From Membranipora membranacea (taxonomy: Eukaryota > Bryozoa > Gymnolaemata > Cheilostomatida > Membraniporidae), in NCBI GenBank assembly GCA_914767715.1, contig OU612065.1, positions 15,004,001-15,068,000 on the forward strand: a stretch of DNA of 64,000 nt, given 5' to 3'. The translations under genes and the position numbers were made by a program. This document shows positions 1 through 12,400 of the stretch, one piece after another. Each line of letters opens with the position of its first letter. The stretch's first letter is position 1. The notes beneath the pieces are model-generated. The model was not told the origin of the DNA and did no database searches. It saw nothing but the letters and a program-made list of their open reading frames with translations.

Positions 1-3000
1 AACAGATCAAGCATGACTCAAATCTAAATATTTTCATTTCACTTGCACTTGTTTTCTTTCTTCAAGTAAGTTAAAACTTTTCACAAAAATACAGATAGAC
101 ATATGACCTACCCGGCTTTTTCTCGAGAAGTTGTTGAAAGTGATACATAGCTTGATCATACTCATTCTTTCTAAACATAAGATCGGCCATCATGACAGTA
201 GCCTTCTCATTCTCCTTGTCATTCTTGAGTAGCTGTACAAGCTGATGCTGACATGAGTCTAAGTCTTCTGTGAGCAGCAGAAGGTGAGCAAGCTGCAGTC
301 CATACTAAAACAAACAAGCTCATAGATGAGTTAATCTAGTTCTTGCTGCCGTACAATATAGCAGATAAACAATAGATTACAAGAACTGGTGACCGTGTTT
401 CTTATCTAACGAAATACATCAAAATAAAAAATGACTGCGTTAAATGGCCACAACCCTATTTTATCCACTTTGATCACCGGTGACGTGTTAATTCTTGTGA
501 CAAACACATTGCAACCAAAAACGACTTGTTAAATTAAATGAACTGAACTGTGATTACTGTATAGTAGTACCTTGCCATCAGAATCATTGTGATTGGCAGC
601 TTCCTTGTAACACCTGATAGCCTTCTCATAGTCTCTAACATCCACACAGCGCTGACCAAGCTCGGCACAGATAGTCGCTGCCAGTTTCTGTTGTTCTGTC
701 AGCATATCTGGAGCTTCCATCTGAGCTCTGTTCAGTACTCGTCCCTGATTATCTTTAGCACTGTTAATGGCTTCTATACTCTCCTCAATACGACCTTGGA
801 TGTGATACACCTGCAATGTGAACATGAAATAAGTAATTTGATCGTTTCTCTATGAATACACCGTTCAACGAGAATGAGGATTGAACAAACAACAGTTAAA
901 TGCGGAGTAAACATTTGAGCAATATGTAGCAGTGAACATTAACCTAACGCATGTCACACAAATGATGTGAAAGATAATGTATACTTTCTTTTTAATCCAA
1001 AACCCATTTTTTCAAAAACATTATTTCAGCATTTGGGAGTTGATAGTAAATAGCTATACCTTGCCCAGTAGAAGTAGGTACTTGGTTCTGTCTTGTATGG
1101 CTTCAAATTCATTGCTATCTTTGTCCATCTCAACGGCTATTTTCAGAATCTTTTCACACTTGTCATAGCTCTTTAGCTTGACAAGAAGCTGAGCCAGATC
1201 ATACTTGAGGGAATTAGGTCCGCCTCCTTTGATTGAGTGTTCATAGTATGCAATAGCCTGAAAAAGAGATTTTTTATAAAATTATACTTATTATGGTTAG
1301 ATATACATCAGGCAACCATTCCATTCATAGTTTTTGTCATCATTCTTGCTTTCCGTGCTCAGTATAAACTTTTTGGGCATACCTTATTGTATCTGTGAGT
1401 TTTGACCAGAGCTTCACCAATCTTACTAGCTAGAGCTCCATCTCTTGGGTTCTTCTTCAGAGCTTGCTCATATACCTCAATAGCTTTGTCGGTCTACAGA
1501 AAAATATACAGATTTAAATTACAGTCTCAGTTCTGTACAGGGAGGACAAGGAAGACACAATCACCTCAACATGACTACCTTATAAGAGGGGACCATTTTA
1601 AGTCTGATGGATGGTAGAAAACATGGCAGATTCAAATCATAGGAGCTGATTACAGACCAAGAAGCTGGTAACTTACCTCCTGAATAGCCAGATAAGCATC
1701 ACCGAGTAGCAGCTGGGTTTGAGGAGTTGGGTTCTTCTCAGCCAGCTCTCTGTAACATCCTGCGTACAACCTCGGATCTTTTCTGTGATGTAAATATATC
1801 TGTGCCATCTTCTCTCTCGCTTCCACAAAATATGCCTGTTTTGGAGAGAAGTTGTAAATACTAGACGAAAGGATTATAAAGATGTTAAAAACTAATTTAG
1901 AAACTCCAAGCTCAGAGTCATATTGGTTAGACTCGTAATGGTATTGAGAACTGCCAATGATATACAATGATGCCATTACTATTGGTAGTAAACCTTAAAA
2001 GAAAGCTTTATGTTATAAGTGTTAAATTTCTGTATTAAAGTTAACTATGTCATCCATCAGACCTATTAGCAATCATTCATTGGCTGGTCGATCATTTTGA
2101 TACGACTTTATAGAAGAAATAATACAAAGAAAATGTGCCCATACCTGTTCAGGACTGATCTCTCTCAGCATAGTGAGAGCTCCATCTATATCACCTCGAC
2201 CAATAGCCAGATCAGCGTTAGCTATATTAATCCTCATCACCTCAGCTGTGCCTTCAAACTCCATCACTGCATCTCCCATAATCTTAGCTGCTTCAGGCTT
2301 CAACGAGATATAGACAACGTACAACTTTAGCATTCAGCAAAGAGGATGAACTTCTATCATTAACCAAAACTTTTATATCCCAAAGGTTAGATGCTATCAA
2401 TGTTATAGAGGAAAAATGTATCAAAAAAGTACTGAATACACATAGGTAGGTACATACAGCTATTTAGACTTGACAAACTTTAAAATATTCATCAGTTCTC
2501 TCCCATGTAGAAAGTAATCAGTTAATAATTCACCTGCTCTCCTAATGCAAGATGGGCCTCTGCTAGCTCTAGAAACACAGACACTCTGTCATTGACGCTG
2601 ATCTCGGAGGATCGAGATTTAGTGCTGGCTTTTCTCCCGATAGTCTTGACTCCTGGCAGTAGTATGGCTCCTTGCAAGGTTTTCTTTGCCTCCTCAATTT
2701 CACCTGAAAACAGAACATATGAAGCTAACTAACACACTGACTTACAAAATAGCACTTTAACAATTATTGTAATATCTACATAATAACGTCATCAATTGAT
2801 TCAGGATGGCCATAATTATACAAATACTATGTAGTTATATATATTTGGGGAAGTTATGCTCTCTCTGTCAAATGCAGGACAACTCTCAAGAATTGCAAGC
2901 ACAAAATTAAAACACTTCAGTTTCAGCAAATATCCGAGTTGGTTTTGTGACTCACCCTGCCTGGTAAGGATTCTTGCTTTGATGAGATGATACAGAGGAT

Positions 3001-6000
3001 GCTCTCTCACTTCAAAGTTATAACTCAGCCCAACTTCAAGTGACTGATTAGCTAGTTTGAAGTTATTCTGACTGCTGTGAATCTGCAAAACAAAGTGACC
3101 TTTGATAACAATTTTGTAGTTGAATATAGTTGTTTTGGTTCAATTATCATGTTCCAACTTTGCGGTATCCTCATACAAGCTTAATATGCCAAAAACTCTA
3201 GATGAAGTATTGTGAAGTTAAGATATTAGTGTATGGGATACAACTTAGCAGGGTACATACCTGAGCCATGAGGATATGAGCATTGGCGTATGTGGAGTCC
3301 TGCTCTAAGCACATGTTCAGATTAGTCTGAGCTGCACTATTATCTCCCAGCAAGTATTTAATCTTAGCCAGCAGGTAACAAGCCTCGAGTATACCTGGAG
3401 CCACTCTGATCACTTGCTCAAGACAGCTGGAACACATCTTAAGTATTTTGTTTGGAGGTCCACTACCAGTTGCAGGCTAGATAACAATTTGAAAAGAATA
3501 TTAGGCATTGTCGTCATCTGAAGGGAATCGCTGTGTTCAAGATAGCAAAAGTGGTAAAGATCACATGTGTTGTATGATTGATGAGTATTTTTATTGTATA
3601 CTACATATATGTTTGTTCTAACATATATATATATAAATATATATATATATATCTAGTCCTCTATCAGATTAGTCTGGATTCTTGTTTCTCCAATCTGTAA
3701 ACAGGATTCAGTCACACTGGTATAAAATTCGTGGACTTGCCTGCACATGTTCATAATGACATATGAGAGATATCTACATACCTGTTGAGGTGCATACTCA
3801 AGCAACTCTCCCACAATCCTCGACAACAACTCAGGATTGAGATTAATGAAGTATGCAAAGCCAACAGGCATGCCTTTGATAGCTCTGAAGTGTGTGGTGA
3901 CGGAATCCTGTAACCTTTCAATGACCTTCTCAGCAGGTGAGCCTTTTTTTTTCTCCATCAATGCGCTCAAATATGTCACTTCCTGAGTAACGGTAATCAA
4001 AGCTTTTAATTTTTGATAAAATAATTTTCCATCTCATAAGACTAGCCAAATCATATCAAATTCTATCACATTACATAACCATCAACTTGGAACTAAAGGC
4101 AAGACAACAACATTGTCCTCCCTGCATGTATAGGCTTCACTTAATGAGCAGAATCAAACATTTTGCAAGATGATTGGAAATGTTAAATGAGATCGTATGG
4201 GGATATGCAAAATAACTCACAGCTGAGAGTCCAATAGAAGAGTTGAGTTCAGTGAGGAACTCGAGACTAGATGCTGCTTCCTCTAAGTTATCCAGTAATA
4301 GCTGTGCTCTGATAACACCAGTCATACTGCCAGCACTGGCATCAGAGTACTTAGAGGCTTTGTTGTATGTAGTCATAGATCCAGTTATGTCACCCTTAAA
4401 TGAAATATAGTTGTTAACCATCAACAAAAACTAAATTGATAGAATATGTATGTTAAAACACTCTGACTCATTTGAATATAAAATAAAACAATAATTAAAA
4501 AAAATTGTCTGTAGATAAAGATAAAATATTCATAGAAGATGCCCAAACTTGCCAATTATGTCTGGAATCATATTTGGTAGACTTCTGATGGTAAAAATTG
4601 GACTGCAACAATACAGAATAATATCAAACAAACAGTAATATAACAAGAAACAGCAACTAAATCAAAGCATCAGTTACAAGAGTTTCACTGCGGCTGGTAT
4701 CGTCCTCAGACATTATTTGTTCTTCACTGTAATACTCCAGAGCTATCAAATAGCTTTGCAAAGATCTTCTATGATTAGGCTGCCAATGATTTATAGATAA
4801 AAGTCACATTCACATTTCATACATATTGATATTATGGGCATCACTTGCATAGTTTGACCGCCTCCTCTCCAACAGACTTGAACCCCCATCTCCAACTGAC
4901 ATAGAGGTGTATTATTTAGCATCAAAGACGGACAGAGGGATACTTATAAAGGGTGATAGGTTTACCTTGAGAAATTGTTGGTATCCGAGTTCATTATAGT
5001 AGTCTGCACACTTATCCAGACTAACCGCTCTCTCAATCATAGCAAAGCACTGCTGGAGTATTAATGGGTTCTTTCCACACTACAATCATAAACAAAATAG
5101 GCTGTAAGTACATGGCAAGATTCATACTTAATTGAAAGACAAAGGATGGTATTGCACTGTAGAATAACGTAGGGTTATCAGTGCTTCCAGTTGAAGACCA
5201 GTTATAATTCACCTATCTGGATAGAGGTGACATTACCAACAAAAATATTAGAATAAAGCATTAATTGAACTTTTATCTCTTGGAGAGCTTGCTAGAGTCA
5301 TGTGTGGATGGAGGTGCTTAGATGCGACCCTTGTTGGTTAATATAGAAAATGGAATTTGAAGTATTGTTGAAGCAATTAGTGTGTAGTCAAAACATTGTT
5401 TTTGCTGTGACACCAAAATAATTCAGTTAGGTTTCTCCAATTAGACTGTTGACTATTCACATACCACTCTGGCAAAGACACTAGCCACGCTGGCGTACAG
5501 ATATCCATTCTTTGACTCAACTCTGTCAATAGTAGAAATAAGCTCCCCAATCTCATCAGCAGCCTCGTCGTATGCTGACTCTCTGACCAGCCTGTGCAGA
5601 ATATTGTATTTCTTGGCTTCAATACAGTCACTGTTTAGCATAAGAGCCCTGCAAGTAGATCAATGTGCAAAATATTGATAAATGTGACACAAATATTATT
5701 TCAACAGCTCATTTACTAAGATGATTAATCAGGTATAACAAATAAATTGAAAACTTATCAAGAACCTACTCTCACCTATTCGCAGTATCAAGAACTTGGT
5801 CCCAGTCTTGTAAGGCAAGCTGCAGTCTCATCTTCTCAATAAGAGCTGGTGTAAAGTTGTGAAAGGTGACTATAGTCTGACTGATCATGTCTAGACATGC
5901 TCCAAAGTTCCTCTTAATTTCTATCAGCCTTGCCTTACCAAAGTACAGATCAGGATCTGGTGCCTCCCCTCCCCTGTAATAAATAATAATAATAATAATA

Positions 6001-8976
6001 TTGCTGTCTGTCAGAGTTGACAATGACTGGCACAGATGTGCAGGCTTAGGTTTCCAAGTCATTAGTGCCACTCTTCATCCACTGACAGCCTTAACCCAGC
6101 GTGAAGCATATCGCTATGAGGCCGGAGATGCAGTGGTTGGTGACAGCGTCCTCCTGTATATAGCTATAACATACAGGAGGGTGCTTTTTTCTGCATGCAC
6201 GATGTTATTGTACATACAGAAGACCTCCATTATTTTGAGTCCTGACCCGAAGGGACTATGCAAGCGGTCAAGGTCGAAACAACTTTAGGTACTGGATGAG
6301 ATTCAAACCAACACCGGCTGGTCAACTGGCAGACGGCTTACCGCTGAGCCAAATTGACTGTAATAAATAATGGACCAATATAATGGCCACAATGATATAA
6401 AGGTACAAGTGGTTAATATTATCAAGTACTATATAATGAAATAAACAACTATGAGTATATAACTTACTCAGCTTCCTCAAAGAACTTGGCAGCTTTCTTT
6501 AGACCAGCCTCCTTAGTAAGTTCCATTTCTAACCAGCCTCGAGCAACTAGAGCCTGTGAACATAAAATACTACAGTAAATGAGCTGTTAATATTAGTTAG
6601 CAGAGCACCAGTATTTATTCATAAATTCTGTAGCAAAGCAACAAAATCTTATTTTGAACAGCGTAACAGAACAGAGCAAATTGGAACAACTGATCTTTCA
6701 TCCAATGAAATGCATCTGGCTTACCAAACTCCGTCTCTGAAATTTAAAAGAGCCATATTGAGGACAGAGAATGCAAAGTTGTCTAAACATTTTAGCAGTC
6801 CATTGGAGGACAACACAAACTTCTAAGTGATTCTATGTACCTGTTTGTTACTGCCCATTTTAATAGCCCTATCCAAGTATTCTTTTGCTTTGTCATATTT
6901 CTCTATTAGCAGAAGATACCGTCCAGCAAAGAGCAAGCCAATTTCTCCAGCTTGTTTTCTTTCCTCCTTCACACGTGCCTCCAGTGCCTGAACTGCCTCT
7001 TTGTCTTTCAAAATAGAAAATTCTGAATTATGAAACTGATGCATCAGTCCCTTATCAAATAAAATAATTGCAGATAAGCTAAGACATTGTAACTGAAATC
7101 TTATAAGTCAAAATTGCACAGCATCATGAGAAATTTAATAAAGTGAGAAAGTAATTTGTGAGCAAACACAAATCTACTTACCGACGGTTTTACACATGCG
7201 ATGTGCATAGTTGAGGGCGAGCAGTGAACAAACATTCACATCTCTTTTATCCTTTATCAGTTCCAAATCAGAGATTCCTTCCTGTATACGCCCTGTAATA
7301 TGCAAGCAGATCAGTATTTTAACATTCTTTTGTAAACAAGCCAAAAATGCATTGTTTTCAGCTACACCAACCTACTGTACAGCATTATATTTTAGCGTTA
7401 GCTGCATGATGTCAATGTGATCAATTGATTTATATTGCAACCAGTATTATTGGTGATAAATTGAACGCTCACATTAAAATAAATTGCTCAGCTAAGGTTG
7501 TTAAAGACTTAGTTTGAGACTGCTATTTTGTGTCACATCTTATTCTCCATATTTTATTCTATCATAGAGTGAGGAAATTCCAGCTTTAGAATCCAAAAAT
7601 TGAGGAAGTTATGACCTCTCAAACTTCCAGGGTGATCGCCTTCAATCGGCATTGGGAATAAGCGGATGCCCCTGTGGTACGTCACAACCATCTTACTCAT
7701 CATGAGTTATTACACTAATAATCACACAGATAAGATGATGATCATAATTCAGACCTAGGTGGGTCTCGAACCAAGGACCAAATGGCCATGCAGGCAACGC
7801 CGCTAACGCTGAGCTATATTGTCTACAGGCTCACATGGCTGGGCCTAGTGGCCAGATGGTAGCGTCATTGCCTGCAGGTTCGAGTCTCACCCAGATCTGA
7901 ATTTTGATCATCATCTTATCTGTGTGATTATTAGTGTAATAACTCATAATAAGCATGACGGTTGTGACGTACCACAGGGGAAACATCCACTTATTACCAA
8001 TGCCGATTGAAGGAGATCACCCTGGAAGTTTGGGAGGCCATAACTTCCTCAATATTTGAATTCTAAAGCTGAAATTCGCTCACATGAGAGAATAAAATAT
8101 GGAGAATAAGATGCGATACAAAATAGCAGCCTTTAAAATGTGTCATGACAAATGAATAAAACTGATTTGGCACGTTTCTGTGTTCAGTTATAGAGTAAAA
8201 TAGAACTCTGATTTTCTGGCTACAAACCTTCTAAAACCTTATTAGCTCCAACATAAAATTTGAGGAGAGGATCATTGCCATATTTGCGGAGACCTTCGAG
8301 AGCTTCGTTCTGTGCGTGCCCATAATACTTCTCTCTCATGTAATAATGAATCTTGCCCTGCATCACAAATGTCAAAGCTGATATATGTTGTAAAATACAC
8401 CATTGACAACTAGCTGGGGAGAGAATGAAATTAGTCTTCAGGGTCGACCATGGCTAATGACCAATGACAGCCAATTCAGGAGGTCGCAATAGCAGGCACC
8501 ACTGAGGATCGTACCAAGACCTTGCAATCGTGAGTCCAGTGGTCTACCAACTGAGCTGTTCCTACTGATCCCTAGCTAGTGAGCGTAGTTCTGCTCGGGC
8601 ATATTATTCTCAATATAACAGCACCGTGGCATGCACACCTGATGATTTATTTGCTAGAAGAATAAAGACTGAGTTGGCCTGTTTATTCTAATAGAATAGA
8701 TCAGTTTAAATAAGGCACATCCTTGAATAATTTCAACTCTTATAGTTCAATAAGGTATACATACTGGGCAAGTTCTAGGATACCCATGTTGTGTGACAAG
8801 TTTTTTGAGCTACTAATTAAGTACTAGCTAGTAGCTATCCATGTGAAACATAATGAAGTGTATAATACAATAGATGCAATTTAATTTATATAAATATGCC
8901 ACTGTGACAATAGTTTAATTGCCTGCCTTAAGGATTGGTAAAACCTTACCAGGGTAACAAGATCATTCTCAGCCAT
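1..8976 (-). CDS. TTC21B: TTC21/IFT139 (tetratricopeptide repeat protein 21), 5' three quarters; 3' end outside window
   Basis: Core subunit of the IFT-A particle, which drives retrograde transport in cilia. Nineteen exons join in phase with GT-AG borders: 8976-8950, 8357-8228, 7292-7192, 7004-6841, 6553-6468, 5973-5776, 5648-5465, 5079-4966, 4394-4221, 3982-3782, 3476-3261, 3082-2956, 2703-2534, 2297-2145, 1835-1677, 1493-1383, 1257-1060, 810-571 and 304-112. They give about 982 codons; the vertebrate protein is about 1300 residues, so the C-terminal quarter lies left of the window. Diagnostic stretches are [38 protein letters not shown] and [11 protein letters not shown], all within TPR helices spread over the length. 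The start codon at 8976 gives a short first exon (MAENDLVTL). Most invertebrates have one TTC21 gene, so A versus B cannot be decided here. No disrupted frame was seen. Introns contain SINE-like elements at 6277-6360, 7499-8140 and 8440-8580. Confidence 0.9.
6277..6360 (-). mobile_element. tRNA-derived SINE-like head in a TTC21 intron
   Basis: On the minus strand an RNA polymerase III A box (TGGCTCAGCGG, 6351-6341) fits the consensus TRGYNNARNNG fully. It is followed by a B-box-like GGTTTGAATC (6309-6300). The spacing is tRNA-like, but no intact cloverleaf is evident and the element sits inside an intron, so I read it as a SINE head rather than a working tRNA gene. Its body extent is not determined. 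Confidence 0.5.
7499..8140. mobile_element. Large foldback made of two inverted SINE-like copies
   Basis: An imperfect inverted repeat of about 640 bp lies in a TTC21 intron. Each arm is about 290 bp, and the ends pair around 7499-7550 and 8098-8140. In the centre each arm carries a tRNA-like head. The left copy (minus strand) has TAGCTCAGCGT (7816-7806) and GGTTCGAGACC (7772-7762). The right copy (plus strand) has GGGCCTAGTGG (7841-7851) and GGTTCGAGTCT (7877-7887). The tRNA heads face each other and the bodies point outward, as expected of two copies inserted in opposite orientation. The arms differ at scattered positions, so this is not a fresh palindrome. Confidence 0.65.
8440..8580 (-). 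mobile_element. tRNA-derived SINE-like element in TTC21 intron 1
   Basis: The minus strand reads an A-box-like CAGCTCAGTTG (8558-8548), followed about 30 bp later by a B-box-like GGTACGATCC (8515-8506), which is one base from the usual GGTTCGATCC. Flanking sequence is ordinary intron. The boundaries are approximate. It could be a tRNA pseudogene rather than a SINE. Confidence 0.5.
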
Positions 8977-9282
8977 TTCCTTTTCTATAGCAACTTCAGT
9001 TTCCTCATAGGTGTTGGCCAGATGAATGCAACCCAAACTAATTGACTCTTGAGTACTTAAAAAAGGTCTTCTCTGTGTACTATGAAATTCTCAAAACTTA
9101 TAGTTAAAAAAGTTTGGAATTTATTGGTTGCATTAGTGATCTGCAGGCATTTGGATGCATATATATCCCACTTTCTAATTAATCAAGTGTGTTTTGTTTC
9201 TTGGACTAACGCTTCATGTATATATAATGAATTTTACCTAGGCCATGAATATTTTGTGAACTTATCATTGCAAATGCACTAG

Positions 9283-9294
9283 TGCGCATGCCCA
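9283..9294 (+). promoter_or_regulatory. NRF1-like site
   Basis: TGCGCATGCCCA differs at one position from the NRF1 palindrome YGCGCAYGCGCR. CpG-containing words are scarce in this AT-rich spacer, which makes the match stand out. It lies between two divergent genes, where NRF1 sites are common in animals. No binding evidence. Confidence 0.35.
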
Positions 9295-9300
9295 CAGGTG

Positions 9301-9315
9301 GTTGCTATCAGTTAC
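9301..9315. promoter_or_regulatory. X-box-like (RFX) site
   Basis: GTTGCTATCAGTTAC resembles the RFX X-box, an imperfect inverted repeat of the type GTTGCC-AT-GGCAAC that controls ciliary genes. The left half GTTGCT is good; the right half is weaker. It is 325 bp upstream of the TTC21 start, which encodes an IFT-A protein, the usual sort of RFX target. Confidence 0.35.
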
Positions 9316-9444
9316 ATATCTACAATATGGCAGCACATGGGTAAAATGTGCTCTATTGTTCTTGTGATAAGGCTATTGACATAGGTAATAAAGGCCTATA
9401 GAAAATTTACCCTTGATTCTTACATAGTATTTAGGACTGATATT

Positions 9445-12400
9445 ATGGACCATGCAGGTGAGTAAAAATAATTAACTGAAGCAAAGAATATGGGCATGAT
9501 TGTTACATTTTATTGCAAGTGATTGCTGTCTCTGGATCTGCAAACAGCGAAGCCAATACTTGACTAGTATACTTTACTATCTATGATTATACTACTATGA
9601 TAAAGGTATTACCTCCTTGCTTATCTACTAGCACGTTTTTCATTCATACAAGAATCATGAATGGTGTATATGCATTCAACATGGAAATCCCTAACCTCAT
9701 GGCAAACTAGATACACCACAGAAAGGATCTTGGCACAACATTTGAGTAGAGTGATGCAATATTTATTTATGTGTTCAACCAAAAAATTGTAAATCATTAC
9801 AGTCTTAATGAGTAAATCATTGACAGGGAAACAACATTGAGTTTTTTTTTGCAGGATTGTATGTAAGCACACAGCTACATACTTTTTAGTTTCACAGGTT
9901 CGTGTAAATCATTTGGCATTGGTGTGAGAGAGGTGTACGAAAATAAATAAGTTTACTTAGTTATCAACACTACTTACTGTTTGTTTGAGTTAATTGATGC
10001 CGTCGATCCACTGTACATGCACCTAACAAAATAGTATTCTAGTCTAACACTGCTTCCTTAATTTTATTTTATGTTCCCACTCACGTTGTGTGCAGACGAA
10101 TTTTGATCGTACATATGCCGCAAGACTAAAGCAATTGCAGAAGCTACATTTGAATGGAATTTTTGGATTCGGTAACTATAACAATCATTCCACAACAGTG
10201 CTATTATGATTTTTACTCTTGACCATTGCTATGTCTTTGTTGTTGACAGCCAACACATAAGCTGAGCTGCTGTCTTGACAGCTTTTTGAGACACTCAACC
10301 TCTATTGATGAGAGATTAGAATCAAAACCGTAATTCATGCACATTCCTGAATTGTTGTTTTGTGAGTTTTTCCTTGTGGAAGCACACAGAATTTCGATAA
10401 AGGTACTGTTGCATATTACAAATTTATTTTGCTGTTATTGTTTTACTTCATGTTCCCTTCCAGCTACTAAACGTCAGTTAAAGAACGGTTTGTATCCGGA
10501 GACAAATCCAAACCCAATTATGGCTGACTTTAGATTTAAAGGATATGTCAATGATTTTATGGTATCTCCGAGGAACCCAATCACTCAGAACATGGCCGGT
10601 AAGTTAGTTCAACCCACAACATTATATTGCATGCTGTTTGTTGTTGCAACAACAGAGCAATGAAAAAATAAATATACGAAATATATCTCTTTGACATTTG
10701 CCGACAAATTAATTACTATTTGAATAAGATATCAACAATTGCCGACACAAATTATAGTGATTGAATGTTAACTGTTGAAAAGACACCTGATAATAGCTCA
10801 AATGATTAGTTACAATCGCTGACTCCGCAAAAAGTCAAGTTCGAAGTTCTTTCAACGGACAAATCTGCAGATAAAACTGATAAAAGCTTTAAAAAATTTA
10901 ATCGACTTTCTTTGTATTTCATGCTAAAATAAAAAATTAAGCTAATCTGATATTGTCAAACTTCTCTCTGATCACATCCTGACTGTGTTTGACAAACATG
11001 GTAAGCTGATTACAGTCTACCAAGCTGATAAGAAGTCAATGAACATAACACTGTATTATGTTTTTTGTATATTCTAGGCATCATGAACCACGACCAAACT
11101 AACAATTCCTATCAGTACCCAAAGCAACCCAAGCAGCCACCTACTCAGTAAGTGACTACAGTGGTGGTGTTGTGACCACAACTATGCAAATAATTGTACC
11201 ATCAATTTTCCTCAATGATGTTTGTGGCTCTAGGACGAACAAAACCAAATACGTAAGAATTTTAGTAAGATGTGATCTGCTATTTATTCAGCTTCAAACA
11301 CTATATTGTGTCGGCTGTATGTACCACATGTTTCTTACAGGTCTGCTGAGATGAGAGCTAGAAAGGAGGAGTCAGACAGGGATATAGCTAGTTTCAAGCA
11401 GGACCGGCTTCAAGAAATGCTCAGACACGAGCAGCTTAGAAAGCAGGTAAATTAAAACTCTGTTTGGGCAGGTGACTAATGACGTGTGTTTGTTGCTTCT
11501 TATGTCTTTTGTTTGGCTATAAATTTCAAAGCTGTTTATGCTTGAGAGTGTGTAACCTTAAAAACGAGTCCATCTGAGTTATAATGCTGTCCGTGAATTT
11601 TCAAACATGAAAGAAAATTGTCATGTGGCTGATTTGTGATGCCCTAAAAAATTTACAGCATGCTGCTAACCTAAATGCGTGGTGTGTCTGAATTGTCTCT
11701 AACATTTTAGGAGTATCAGCAAATGAAGGATAACCGACCTTTTGGCAAAGCAGGGGGCGGTGCACCAAATTATCAGACACATCATAACAGGCAAAAGTTT
11801 ACAGAGCATGAAATGAATGCTCAGCTGCGGGCCTTGTATGGTCTGCCCGCTAAAAGTGATACAGAGGAAGAGGAGGAGGAGGAAGAAGAGGTATTATACC
11901 TGCTAACCTAATCTGAACCAAAAATTACTATTTATGTAATGCCTCTGAACGTGTTTTGATCCGTCTCCCCCTTATGCTGCCCACTTGAAGCCCAACACCG
12001 TTATTAATAATTAGCAGATTACATGGTGTCCCTGGCAACTATTGCGTAGTAAGTTACAGTTCAGCATAGTTGTAGCCATTGCTTGTGGATATGTGTTCCT
12101 AACGTGTTTGTGTTGTGTTAAGATTTGTGCGTCCAGGTGGGTGGCGAACTTCGCACCTGATCACCTTTTGTGATTGAGCTCTGGCTTTTGGACTTACTTT
12201 TCAATCACTCAGTTAGTTTCACACCCTACGCTGTCAGACGGAAATCTTTCACAGTTTATCTACAATAAAAATTGATTGAATGAAATTGTGCGTATATAAA
12301 TCGGCAGCACTCAGATTTCAAAGAATTCCAGAAGGTGATGAATAGCTGACTAATGAATACTAATTTCTAATTCGCACCTAACTATGAAAACAAGGAATGT

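Larger units (their letters stand above)
8977..9444. promoter_or_regulatory. Shared divergent promoter region between TTC21 and the CSPP1-like gene
   Basis: The TTC21 start codon (8976, minus) and the first plausible start of the plus-strand neighbour (9445) are about 470 bp apart and face away from each other, so both 5'UTRs and promoters must fit here or overlap. Two candidate sites are listed separately. No clear TATA box is obvious at a sensible distance from either start. Function is inferred from layout only. Confidence 0.5.

Noticed and set aside
4675-4780. Possible extra TTC21 exon on the minus strand (contains ALEYYSEEQ)
   Set aside because: The flanking exons (5079-4966 and 4394-4221) already join in phase and match the family without a gap; entry into this block in the required phase reaches a stop.
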